NCBI GenBank assembly: GCA_900049755.1
Contig: LT160592.1
Coordinates: 533,836 to 597,835 of the forward strand
Origin: Corynebacterium provencense
Lineage (GTDB): Bacteria > Actinomycetota > Actinomycetes > Mycobacteriales > Mycobacteriaceae
Direction: 5' to 3'
Length of the DNA stretch: 64,000 nt
Shown: positions 26,699 through 35,028 of the stretch, in pieces
Numbering within the stretch: the stretch's first letter is position 1
How the letters are laid out: every line of letters begins with the position of its first letter
The notes under the pieces: generated by a model
Told to the model about the DNA's origin: nothing
The model's database searches: none
The model's input: only the letters and a program-made list of their open reading frames with translations
Position numbers and translations under genes: made by a program

Positions 26699-28834
26699 GG
26701 ACCTCGGTACGCGCCGGATGTGCCGCTCGCCGACAGTCCCGGGGACCCCGGTCCCGAGGGCCCCGGCGGCGACCCCGCCCCCGGTCTTTGTTCCGCCGCA
26801 CGTGGCGTATAAGAACCGGCCAACGGCCGGGCCGTCGGGCACTCCCCCGCCGTCCCTGTCGACCAGATCGTCCGCGGGACCGGGACCTGCTCCGACGGTG
26901 TCTGACCCTGCCGAAACGTCCTCGACACCCTGGGCCGGACCAGCTGCTGCCGCCGGGACCGCCGCGGAGACCGGGACGGTGTCGACCTCCAGGGGCAGCG
27001 GAGAGGTGCGCACCTCCTCGCCGGGGACCAGAGGCAGGGTGAGCCGGAAACAGGCTCCGACACCAGGCTCGCCGGTAGCCTCCAGGCGTCCTCCGTGGAG
27101 CTGGGCGTCCTCCTTGGCGATCGCCAGACCCAGACCCGTTCCCCCGGTCCGCCGCTCCCGCGACGGATCAGCCCTCCAGAACCGGTTGAACACCAGTTCC
27201 GCCTCCCCCGGCTTCAGCCCCACCCCGTGGTCCACCACCGTCACCGCCAGGGAACCGTCACCGGTCCTCATGGTCACGTCAACCGGCCGGCCCTCGCTGT
27301 GGTCGATGGCATTGGCCAGCAGATTTCGCAGAATACGCTCCACCCGGCGGGAATCCACCGGCACATTCACCGGCTCCTCAGGAAGATCCAGGTTGATTGT
27401 GCAGCCCACTTCCTCGGCAATGGCGCGCACCTGTTCCAGGGTGGACTTCACCACCCCCCGGACGTCGACGGTCTCCAGGGAAAGATTGGCGACCCCGGCG
27501 TCATGACGCGAAATCTCCAGCAGATCCCCGAGCAGCATCTCGAACCGGTCCAGCTCCGAGATCATCAGCTCCGAGGCCCGGCGGGTCATCGGGTCAAGGT
27601 CCCCGGCACTGTCGTGGATGAGGTCCGCCGCCATCCTCACCGTGGTCAGGGGAGTCCTCAGCTCGTGCGACACATCCGAGGTGAACTGCTGCTGCAGGGA
27701 ACCGAAATCCTCCAGCTGTCGGATCTGGTGGGAGAGATTCTCAGCCATCTCGTTGAAACTCATCGCCAGCCGCGCCACCTCGTCCTGACCGTCGACGGCC
27801 ATGCGCTCCCGCAGATGCCCCGCCGCGAACCTCTCCGCAATACGTGAGGCGGTGCGCACAGGAACGGTGAGCTGCTGGGAGAACACCCAGGCTATGACGA
27901 CCAGGAGCACCATCAGCGCCACCGCGCCGGCGAACAGCAGACCCCGCATCAGACCCAGGGTCGACTCTTCGTTGTCGAGGGGAAGCACCAGGTAGAGCTC
28001 CAGCCCCTGGATGTCCGAGGAGACCGGACTGCCGATGATCAGCGCCTTGTACTTCCCCGACGCCCGTTCCACCGTCGCGTACTGGTCCGCTACACGCCCC
28101 TGCCTGACGAATGTGCGCAAACTCTCGGGAATCTGCTGCTGCTCCGGACTGGAGACGTCCCTGCCGTTGATGTCCGGGGCAATGACCACCGGCTCGAAGA
28201 CAGTGCTCGACCCTCCCGATGATTCGTCGGTGCCGCTGATCCTCTCGGTCAGCGCCGCCCGGGCCGCATTGATCCTCAGCTGGAGGGAGTTCGAGGTGTC
28301 CGAGGAACGGATCTGCTCCTCCACAGTCGCCCGGGAGCTGTCGATCGCGGCGACGGCGACGTCATGCTTCTCGTCCAGCAGCTGCTGGCTGACGAAACTG
28401 GTCAGGACGAAACCCAGGGTCATGATGACCACCAGGGAGGACAGGAACACACTGCCGATGACGCGCACCTGGCTGGAGGTCCGCCACCGCTGTGCCAGTA
28501 CCTGCCTGCTGCGGTGGAGAAAGGTCCTCGGCTGCCTCAGCAGCAGACGGACAATGTCCCGGTAGCCCACCCCCTCGAGCTCACCGCGCGGAACCGTCCG
28601 GGGGTCCTCCTCGGGCACGGGCGGGGTTCCCGGTGGGAGGGACGCCCCGTGACCGGTGGTTCCACGTTCGGCACGGGAGGTGCCGCGGCCCCGGGAGAAC
28701 GGCAGTATCGAGCGGCCGAGCGCACGCCGGACATGGTGCACCGGAGGGTCCGTGACCCCCTCGGTGCCCCTGTCATCCCGACCTTCACCTGCGCCGGGGG
28801 GAAGACTGCTCACTGGCGCCCGGCCCTCACTCAC
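24908..28834 (-). CDS. mtrB: MtrB sensor kinase continuous with LpqB lipoprotein
   Basis: 1308 codons without a stop. Residues 1-610 are MtrB: membrane segments at about 124-146 and 304-325 around an extracytoplasmic sensor, HAMP, the phospho-acceptor SHELRTPL (His about 390), an N box and GGTGLGLAIA. A linker of about 100 residues leads to the LpqB signal sequence, with lipobox Cys at about 731. LpqB follows to the end. In other actinobacteria these are two genes. No ATG, GTG or TTG lies at a normal distance before the lipobox. GTG at 28834 overlaps the mtrA stop; GTG at 28813 is an alternative. A mosaic-end-like sequence at 26782-26819 warns that the junction may be an artefact. Confidence 0.8.
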   Translation of the reverse strand: MSEGRAPVSSLPPGAGEGRDDRGTEGVTDPPVHHVRRALGRSILPFSRGRGTSRAERGTTGHGASLPPGTPPVPEEDPRTVPRGELEGVGYRDIVRLLLRQPRTFLHRSRQVLAQRWRTSSQVRVIGSVFLSSLVVIMTLGFVLTSFVSQQLLDEKHDVAVAAIDSSRATVEEQIRSSDTSNSLQLRINAARAALTERISGTDESSGGSSTVFEPVVIAPDINGRDVSSPEQQQIPESLRTFVRQGRVADQYATVERASGKYKALIIGSPVSSDIQGLELYLVLPLDNEESTLGLMRGLLFAGAVALMVLLVVIAWVFSQQLTVPVRTASRIAERFAAGHLRERMAVDGQDEVARLAMSFNEMAENLSHQIRQLEDFGSLQQQFTSDVSHELRTPLTTVRMAADLIHDSAGDLDPMTRRASELMISELDRFEMLLGDLLEISRHDAGVANLSLETVDVRGVVKSTLEQVRAIAEEVGCTINLDLPEEPVNVPVDSRRVERILRNLLANAIDHSEGRPVDVTMRTGDGSLAVTVVDHGVGLKPGEAELVFNRFWRADPSRERRTGGTGLGLAIAKEDAQLHGGRLEATGEPGVGACFRLTLPLVPGEEVRTSPLPLEVDTVPVSAAVPAAAAGPAQGVEDVSAGSDTVGAGPGPADDLVDRDGGGVPDGPAVGRFLYATCGGTKTGGGVAAGALGTGVPGTVGERHIRRVPRSRRAVTGALAAATLFAAAGCASIPGSSTPEVVSTYAASPSLDNVPSPQAGQAPDLLLRSFFSASAHPLNNHQAARAFLTSEADGQWQDATGTLVLDRIDLNADGTASGNRLTYTVRGTVTGTLGTGGTYQPGYRSYENTIDMVLVDGNWRIDRLPSGVIMDRNDFTSTYQPRDVYFLDPTRRYLVPDRRWTYSRQDNVGTSLMSLLAAGPRDSLADGVVSALPSDVVVQARSEDNGSFTVDLSGLAGTSADELRALSAQIIWTLASSDVRGPYRILADGAPVSTRGSGSGPGADPGGRETPRESWTVDDVREFDPHAMPAQPLRALRDGALVEVGDSGASTVDGWTSSGQLESAAFSSEGMVAAVSGRGDEERRLLVGEPTESPVTVHTAGQLSRPSWTAGGQTLFAVADGTRVLRWARAASGGMTEVNVDSRELGSLGLDRPMISEFTVSRDGTRAALIVNGRLYVSVLENTGASQDSSGPRLGTPVAVAPNLGDTAVSVGWRPDGALLVGTRTNDTPVWVVAVDGSQQTQLTSRNVTAPVVAVASTGVTEYILDSRALLQIDYGSAGFGETDSTDDFWREVPALQGARAVPVTVR

Positions 28835-29501
28835 CTGTCTTGTAGCCCACACCACGCACAGTCTGGATGATCGTGGGATTGTCGGGGTCCTTCTCCACCT
28901 TGGACCGCAGCCTCTGGATGTGGACGTTCACGAGCCGCGTGTCACTGTTCTTACGGTAGCCCCACACCCGCTCGAGCAGCTCCTCACGGGAGAACACCTG
29001 ACGGGGGCGGGAGGCCAGCGTCGCCAGAAGCTCGAACTCGATGGGCGTCAGGGGAATGACCACCCCGTCACGTGTCACCTGGTGGCCGCCGAAGTCGATG
29101 ACCACGTCACCCACCCGGGCGCTCTCCGGGACATCCTCGGTGGACCGGCGCAGCCTCGCCCGCACCCTGGCGACAAGTTCCTTGGGCTTGAAAGGCTTCG
29201 GGACATAGTCGTCCGCCCCGGACTCCAGGCCGAGCACCACGTCGACCGTGTCAGTCTTGGCGGTCAGCATGACGATCGGGACAGCGGAGAAGTCACGGAC
29301 CGCACGGCACACGTCCACACCGTTCATCCCGGGGAGCATGAGATCCAGCAGGATGAGGTCCGGGTGCCGGGTACGGGCGGCCTCGACAGCCTCTGCTCCG
29401 TCGCCGACAGTGACCGTCTCGAACCCTTCCCCCTGAAGGACCATGGTCAGCATCTCGGAGATCGCGGGGTCGTCGTCGACGACAAGAATCTTGGCAGCCA
29501 T
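28827..29501 (-). CDS. mtrA: Response regulator MtrA
   Basis: 224 aa, OmpR/PhoB type. The receiver domain has the acidic pocket VVDDD, phospho-acceptor Asp53 (LLDLMLPG) and MLTAK. The DNA-binding winged helix ends with RLRSKVEKDPDNPTIIQTVRGVGYKTGE. MtrA controls cell-wall, osmotic and division genes and is a central regulator in Corynebacteriales. The ATG at 29501 starts MAAKILVVDDD. It overlaps the start of mtrB, giving coupled translation of the pair. Confidence 0.96.
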   Translation of the reverse strand: MAAKILVVDDDPAISEMLTMVLQGEGFETVTVGDGAEAVEAARTRHPDLILLDLMLPGMNGVDVCRAVRDFSAVPIVMLTAKTDTVDVVLGLESGADDYVPKPFKPKELVARVRARLRRSTEDVPESARVGDVVIDFGGHQVTRDGVVIPLTPIEFELLATLASRPRQVFSREELLERVWGYRKNSDTRLVNVHIQRLRSKVEKDPDNPTIIQTVRGVGYKTGE

Positions 29502-29588
29502 GGTCAACAGTCTGTCACACCCGAGGTCTCCGGGGGACTGCCAGGTCACATGCCGGCACTACCTCCCGCGTACGGCGGACTACCGGTC

Positions 29589-30257
29589 TCAGTCCTCCGC
29601 CACCGCGTCGGCGAGCTCGACGATCCGGGCGTCGAGGGACGCCCGGTCGCCGCTGTTGTCCAGCACCAGCCACGGGGAACCCCACTCTGCGGCGGCCAGG
29701 TCACGGTAGGCGGTGAGTGTCCGGGACTGCAGCCCCCCGTCGGCCTCATAGGCGTCCATGCTCCTGGAGGCGTCCCGGGAGGCACGGTCGGCGACCCTGA
29801 CCGCTGTCACAGAGTCCGGAACATCGACGAGGATCTGCAGGTCGGGGACGGGGACGCCCAGCTCACGGAATTCGAGGTCCTCGACCCAGGCGACAACCTC
29901 GGAACTCGCGCCACCGGATGTGGCGTCCTGCGACAGGCGCGCCGCAGAATATGCCGCATTCGAGGCGACCCAACGGTCCAGCAGGACCACGTAACCGTCC
30001 CTGTCGAATCCTGCGAGCTCCTCGGCGACCTCCGCCCGGTCGAGTGCGAACAGTGTCGCCATGCCGTAGGCGGAGTCGACGAGGTCCCCCATGCCACCGT
30101 GCAGCGCCGCAGAGGCGAGACGGGCGTGGACCGAAGTCTCGTAACGGGGGAAGGCGAGACGGGCAACGGGGACCTCCCGGGCGATCAGTTCTGTTTCCAG
30201 GGCGGTGACGACGGTGTTCTTGCCGGCGCCGTCGATACCTTCAAAGGCGATGATCAC
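29589..30257 (-). CDS. tmk: Thymidylate kinase
   Basis: 222 aa. P-loop FEGIDGAGKNT at the N terminus, the DR(W) motif (LLDRWVASNAAY) and a lid segment with basic residues (RVADRASRDASRSMDAYE) are present. It phosphorylates dTMP to dTDP. As in mycobacteria it is divergent from the E. coli type. It lies 17 nt after ahcY and 87 nt before mtrA, in the order ahcY-tmk-mtrA-mtrB-lpqB found in relatives. Confidence 0.93.
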   Translation of the reverse strand: MIIAFEGIDGAGKNTVVTALETELIAREVPVARLAFPRYETSVHARLASAALHGGMGDLVDSAYGMATLFALDRAEVAEELAGFDRDGYVVLLDRWVASNAAYSAARLSQDATSGGASSEVVAWVEDLEFRELGVPVPDLQILVDVPDSVTAVRVADRASRDASRSMDAYEADGGLQSRTLTAYRDLAAAEWGSPWLVLDNSGDRASLDARIVELADAVAED

Positions 30258-30274
30258 GGTGACCGGACCCCGGC

Positions 30275-31792
30275 CTAGTAACGGTAGTGCTCGGGCTTGT
30301 ACGGGCCCTCGACATCGACACCGATGTACTCGGCCTGTTCCTTGGTCAGCTTCGTGAGCCTGCCGCCGAGTGCCTCCACATGGATCCGGGCGACTTTCTC
30401 GTCAAGGATCTTGGGCAGGCGGTACACCTTGTTCTCGTAGCGGTCACCGTTGGTGAACAGCTCGATCTGCGCGATGGTCTGGTCGGCGAAGGAGTTGGAC
30501 ATCACGAAACTCGGGTGGCCGGTCGCGTTGCCGAGATTGAGCAGACGGCCCTCGGAGAGCACGACAATGCTCAGCGGGTCCCCGTTGACGTCAGGGAAGG
30601 TGAATTCGTCAACCTGGGGTTTGATGTTGACCCGGGTCACGTCCGGACGGTGGTTGAGTGAGGCCATGTCGATCTCATTGTCGAAGTGGCCGATATTGCC
30701 CAGGACAGCGTGGTTCTTCATGTGCTGCATCTGCTCGAAGGAGATGATCCCGAGGTTGCCGGTCGAGGTGATGACGATGTCCGCCTCCCCGATGGCGTCG
30801 TCGACGGTGACCACGGGGAAACCGTCCATCAGCGCCTGAAGGGCGTTGATCGGGTCAGCCTCGGTGACCTTCACCCGGGCCCCCTGGCCCTTGAGGGCCT
30901 CGGCGACGCCCTTGCCTACGTCACCGTAGCCGCACACGAGAGCCGCTTTGCCACCGATCAGCATGTCCGTACCACGGTTGATGCCGTCGATGACGGAGTG
31001 ACGGGTGCCGTAACGGTTGTCGAACTTGGACTTTGTCACGGCGTCATTCACGTTCATGGCCGGGAACGGCAGTGTTCCCTGGTCAGCAAAGTGGTACAGG
31101 CGGTGGACGCCGGTGGTGGTCTCTTCGGTGACCCCCTTCACCGACTCCGCCGCACGGGTCCACCGGGTGGCGTCCCTGCCGTACACCCTGGCGAGCATCC
31201 GCAGGAAGGCCTGGTACTCGTCGGAATCCTCGGAGGTGGGCTCCGGGACCAGGCCGTTGCCCTCGAACTGTGATCCGGTGATCACGGCGTTGGTGGCGTC
31301 CCCTCCGTCGTCGAGGATCATGTTGGGCAGACGGTCACCCCAGTCGAAGACCTGCTCCAGGCACCACCAGTACTCGTCGAGGGTCTCGCCCTTCCACGCG
31401 AACACCGGTGCACCCTGCGGATCCTCCGGGGTCCCGGCACCGACCACCACAGCTGCGGCAGCCTCGTCCTGGGTGGAGAAGATGTTGCAGGACGCCCAGC
31501 GGACCTCGGCACCGAGTGCGGTGAGGGTCTCGATGAGCACCGCCGTCTGCACGGTCATGTGGATCGAACCCGCGATGCGGGCCCCCGCGAGCGGCTGTTC
31601 CTGCGCATACTCGCGCCGCAGCTCCATCAGGCCCGGCATCTCGTACTCTGCGAGCCGGATCTGGTGGCGGCCGAACTCTGCGAGACTGAGGTCCCTGACC
31701 TTGTACTGCAGATCTCCGGCACTGTCGACAGTGAGGTCGGCTACCGGATCGAAGGTCAGGTCGGCGGGAATTCCGACGGAGGAATCGGCCAT
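30275..31792 (-). CDS. ahcY: S-adenosylhomocysteine hydrolase
   Basis: 505 aa, with the insertion typical of actinobacterial enzymes. The NAD-binding motif is [19 protein letters not shown] and the C-terminal NAD-binding tail ends PYKPEHYRY. It cleaves S-adenosylhomocysteine to adenosine and homocysteine, and so controls methylation capacity. AAGGAG precedes the ATG at 31792. The frame extends 12 codons upstream without support. Confidence 0.96.
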   Translation of the reverse strand: MADSSVGIPADLTFDPVADLTVDSAGDLQYKVRDLSLAEFGRHQIRLAEYEMPGLMELRREYAQEQPLAGARIAGSIHMTVQTAVLIETLTALGAEVRWASCNIFSTQDEAAAAVVVGAGTPEDPQGAPVFAWKGETLDEYWWCLEQVFDWGDRLPNMILDDGGDATNAVITGSQFEGNGLVPEPTSEDSDEYQAFLRMLARVYGRDATRWTRAAESVKGVTEETTTGVHRLYHFADQGTLPFPAMNVNDAVTKSKFDNRYGTRHSVIDGINRGTDMLIGGKAALVCGYGDVGKGVAEALKGQGARVKVTEADPINALQALMDGFPVVTVDDAIGEADIVITSTGNLGIISFEQMQHMKNHAVLGNIGHFDNEIDMASLNHRPDVTRVNIKPQVDEFTFPDVNGDPLSIVVLSEGRLLNLGNATGHPSFVMSNSFADQTIAQIELFTNGDRYENKVYRLPKILDEKVARIHVEALGGRLTKLTKEQAEYIGVDVEGPYKPEHYRY

Positions 31793-31923
31793 GGGTGAGT
31801 ACTCCTTCTCGTGGCAGGCAGTGTCCACTGCCGTACGGGGTGTGGTCAGGAATCGAAACCGGAGAATTACCGGGAAACCCAGTCAAGACTACCGCGGCCC
31901 CGGACGGGGGACTCAGGCACCGG

Positions 31924-32295
31924 TCACCCCAACGCCTCCACCGAGGTCTCGAGACCGTCGGGGGCACCGTCCCCGAGAGTTTCGAGATGCCGGTCGAGCA
32001 GCTGCAGCGCGACTTCCCGGAGTTCGTCGGGGCATTCCCCGATCCAGGAGCGCACCAGTGGATGGTCGTCCGCGACCTCGGCGGCGGTGAAGGGTGCCCC
32101 GCACCAGATGGAGGCGACGGTCGCCGCGCACAACCCGGTCATGTGGTCGGCGTCCCCGGGTTCGGCATGGTTGAGCGCGACAGTGCACGCGTCCTCCAGC
32201 GCCCGGACCAGGTCAGCTCCGTCCAGTTCATCGCATTCGGCGAGGAACTCCGCGCTGTTCTCGTCGGCGAACACGGCCTCGTCCCAGCTGCTCAT
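31924..32295 (-). CDS. DUF4259 family protein
   Basis: 123 aa beginning MSSWDEAVFADENSAEFL, typical of DUF4259. It is acidic and helical, with no membrane segment or catalytic motif. AGGAAGG precedes the ATG at 32295; a GTG two codons upstream is possible. The family function is unknown. It lies upstream of ahcY on the same strand with a 130-bp gap. Confidence 0.75.
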   Translation of the reverse strand: MSSWDEAVFADENSAEFLAECDELDGADLVRALEDACTVALNHAEPGDADHMTGLCAATVASIWCGAPFTAAEVADDHPLVRSWIGECPDELREVALQLLDRHLETLGDGAPDGLETSVEALG

Positions 32296-32520
32296 CGCCA
32301 CCCACCTTCCTGTGCTCGTGCTTTCCGCTCATGCTGTCCCGGCGGGTCCCCGGTCTGCTGTCACTGACCCGGTGGCGTGTCCCGGAGGGGTTTACCCGCC
32401 CCACATTACCGCGCAGGCGACCGTATAACCGGACCGCACAACCGGACCACCCGACCGACCGCGCAGACGCACAGACACTGTCGCCCGGACACCTCAGCGG
32501 CGGCGGGGGGACCCTGCCCG

Positions 32521-32549
32521 TCGCGGGACACCGCTCCGGTGTCCCGCGA
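32521..32549. terminator. Long perfect hairpin in a 578-bp intergenic gap
   Basis: A 13-bp perfect stem with a 3-nt loop lies between the divergent genes at 32295 and 32874. The position does not follow any gene, so it may be an operator, an attenuator in a leader, or the end of an unseen small RNA. Confidence 0.45.
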
Positions 32550-32873
32550 ATCTATCTGAAACATATGCCTGTCAGTACAGGAACAGAATAATTCACCTTC
32601 ATCACAGTGAGAACCGTGGGACGGGTTCATGCGTTCCGCGCCGGTCGTGGTACGGTGGGCAATATCGTGACCATTCTGTTACCTTTCTCTCCACTGAACA
32701 CCTCCCCAACTCCCTGACAGGTTCCGGCACCCGGTGCCCGGCGTCCTCTGCCTCTCCCCGGACCGCCACCTGGACAATCTGCACCCCTCACCACCACCCC
32801 TGCAACTCACCGCAGGACAGTTGTACACGGACACAACCCCGTGGCGGCCCCGAAAGGAGCGTGACCGAGGACC
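32550..32873 (+). promoter_or_regulatory. Leader and promoter region of the Pro/Gly-rich membrane protein gene
   Basis: An AT-rich island at about 32545-32605 contains an inverted repeat CCTGT-CAGT-ACAGG. A TATCGT element at 32663-32668 is a candidate -10, which would give a leader of about 200 nt. AAAGGAG lies near the start codon. The 32296-32520 part shows nothing recognisable. Confidence 0.35.
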
Positions 32874-33761
32874 ATGTCGAATCATCCGCAGTCCCCGGAC
32901 GGCAGGTACTCCCTGACCCCCGAAACCCCCGACGGTCACGGTACCGGCGATGCCACCGGTGCCACCACCGCGCACCACGAGGAGCTGCTGCGTACAGAAG
33001 CCCTCGCCGCGCGGCGGGGCAACCGACTGGTGGCGAGATTCGCCGTCGTGGGACTCGTGGCCGCCGTCATCGTCGGGGTCGTCACCTGGCGCAACAGCGT
33101 GTCCGGCAGTGAGGTCGTCCAACGCAGGGAAGTCGTGGACGCGTCCACAGGAACCGGAATGCCCACCCGGGAGTCGCGCACCACCACCGCTCCCAGGCCC
33201 AGCGGCACACCTGATCCCGTCATCGCCCTGCCCGGCCCCTCGGGAGGAGGTGTGGTCCCACTGAGCGAGGACCCCTACCTGCCGCCCAACGCCTGGAACG
33301 GCGGGCAGACACTGGCCCCGGCCTACCCCGGAGACTCCGGCAGCTCTCCCGGTGGCACAGGTACAGCTCCGGGACGCGGGGACGGCGGCACCGGAGGCCG
33401 TGGGGACGACGCCGACACCGGACGTGACAACCCCGACGGCGACGGTGGTGACGGTGTCCCGGGCCTGTGGCCGACCGACCCGGACACGGGTCTGCCCTCC
33501 CTGCCCGGATTCCCGACGGGCCTCTCGGTTCTGCCCTCTACCCCGGGAAGCTCCGGGACGCCGACCTCCACCGACGGGGCCGGAGGCGGGTCGGACAACA
33601 GTACCTCTCCACAGCCCACTGAGTCTGCCGAGCCGTCTGAGTCCCCTGAGACCGGTATCCCCGAAATCACGGGCAGTGCTGCCGCTTCCACGACCGCCGG
33701 TGCACCTGCAGAGACGGGCACTGCCACGGACCAGCAGGAACCTCAGTCCCGGGAACCCTGA
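32874..33761 (+). CDS. Single-pass membrane protein with a long Gly/Pro/Ser/Thr-rich outer region
   Basis: 295 aa. A cytoplasmic N terminus of about 50 residues is followed by one membrane segment (ARFAVVGLVAAVIVGVVTW). The rest is low-complexity, rich in Gly, Pro, Ser, Thr and Asp, with no domain recognised. Such tails can span the cell wall or carry O-mannosylation; that is inference. It lies beside the mannose activation genes manA and manB. The ATG is preceded by AAAGGAG and GAGG. I do not recognise a family. Confidence 0.65.
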   Translation: MSNHPQSPDGRYSLTPETPDGHGTGDATGATTAHHEELLRTEALAARRGNRLVARFAVVGLVAAVIVGVVTWRNSVSGSEVVQRREVVDASTGTGMPTRESRTTTAPRPSGTPDPVIALPGPSGGGVVPLSEDPYLPPNAWNGGQTLAPAYPGDSGSSPGGTGTAPGRGDGGTGGRGDDADTGRDNPDGDGGDGVPGLWPTDPDTGLPSLPGFPTGLSVLPSTPGSSGTPTSTDGAGGGSDNSTSPQPTESAEPSESPETGIPEITGSAAASTTAGAPAETGTATDQQEPQSREP

Positions 33762-33800
33762 CCTCAGAGATACCCCCGGCCTGTCTCCGGTCCGGACGGA

Positions 33801-35027
33801 TCAGCCGGCGGTGGCGACGAACCCCCGGCCGGACGAGGCCACCTGCACAGTTCCCGCTCCGGCGGGAACCCACACCGCCTGACCCGGCCGCAGCGCCTCG
33901 GACCTCTCCCCCGTCGGCGACTGCCACGACACGTCGGTGTCACCCGCGACACCCAGGACCACTGCGGGCCCGTCGACCGTCACCGGGGTCGTCCCCCTGA
34001 TCTCACGGAGACCGAAATCTGACACCGGTACCGAGAACCGGCCCGAACTGTCCCGTGGACACACGGGGTCAGCCACCGGGCTGAAGTCCATCACCCGCAT
34101 CAGTTCGGGAACGTCGATGTGTTTTGTCGTCAGCCCGCCGCGCAGAACATTGTCGGAGTTCGCCATGATCTCCACTCCGGTTCCGCGGACGTAGGCGTGC
34201 AACTGGCCCGCAGACAGGAAGATCGCCTGCCCCGGCTGCAGGACCACATGGTTGAGCAGAAGCGAGATCAGGACACCGGAGTCACCCGGGTACTGATCCG
34301 CCAGCTCCACCGCCACCGAGGCCGGGCCCCGCATCCAGTCCCGGTCCGGGGTCGCGCCGGTTTCTGCGAGAAGGCCCCTGCACCGTTCGGCGACTGCCTT
34401 CACCAGCTGCTTCTTGGTGGCGGAGGGGAGACTGATCCAGGTCGTGACCAGTGCACGGAGGTCTTCGTCGTCACTTCCGGAGCCGAGCAGCGACGTCGTC
34501 CACGCCAGCTCCGGCACGGCCAGATGGTCCAGCAGTTCCCTGGTCAGGTGCAGAGGACGGAATCCTGCCAGCGCCGCGAAGGGAGTGAGCGCCACGAGGA
34601 GCTCAGGCTTGTGGTTGTCGTCGCGGTAGTTGCGGTTCGGCGCGGTCAGCGCGATTCCTGCCGCGTTCTCCCTCGCGAACCCTTCCTGGGCCTGCTGCCG
34701 GGTCGGATGCGCCTGAAGACTGAGAGCCTGGTCCGCTGCGAGCAGTTTCAGAAGGAACGGCAGACGGTCACTGCGCCGGTGTCCACCGAGCTGGCCGTCA
34801 GGGTCAGCGGTGATGACGTCCAGCAGTGACCGGTCCGTGCCGGTGACGCGGCTGGGTGCGGCGGGATGGGCTCCGAACCACATCTCCGCCTCGGGGTGCT
34901 CGGTCGGCAGGGGTCGCCCGGTGAGGTCGGCCAGTGCCGTCCTGGAGCCCCAGGAGTAGTTGCGGATCGTCCCGTCGATCCGGATCACGGAATCGGTGGC
35001 CGGGGCTGTACCGGAGTTGTCGGACAT
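33801..35027 (-). CDS. manA: Mannose-6-phosphate isomerase, type I
   Basis: 408 aa. Zinc-binding segments SLQAHPTRQQAQEGF, a Glu in HKPELLVAL, and the cupin region GVEIMANSDNVLRGGLTTKHID match type I phosphomannose isomerase. It interconverts fructose 6-phosphate and mannose 6-phosphate for GDP-mannose, lipomannan and protein mannosylation. The ATG at 35027 lies 1 nt after the manB stop, so it is in one operon with it. Confidence 0.93.
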   Translation of the reverse strand: MSDNSGTAPATDSVIRIDGTIRNYSWGSRTALADLTGRPLPTEHPEAEMWFGAHPAAPSRVTGTDRSLLDVITADPDGQLGGHRRSDRLPFLLKLLAADQALSLQAHPTRQQAQEGFARENAAGIALTAPNRNYRDDNHKPELLVALTPFAALAGFRPLHLTRELLDHLAVPELAWTTSLLGSGSDDEDLRALVTTWISLPSATKKQLVKAVAERCRGLLAETGATPDRDWMRGPASVAVELADQYPGDSGVLISLLLNHVVLQPGQAIFLSAGQLHAYVRGTGVEIMANSDNVLRGGLTTKHIDVPELMRVMDFSPVADPVCPRDSSGRFSVPVSDFGLREIRGTTPVTVDGPAVVLGVAGDTDVSWQSPTGERSEALRPGQAVWVPAGAGTVQVASSGRGFVATAG

Positions 35028-35028
35028 G

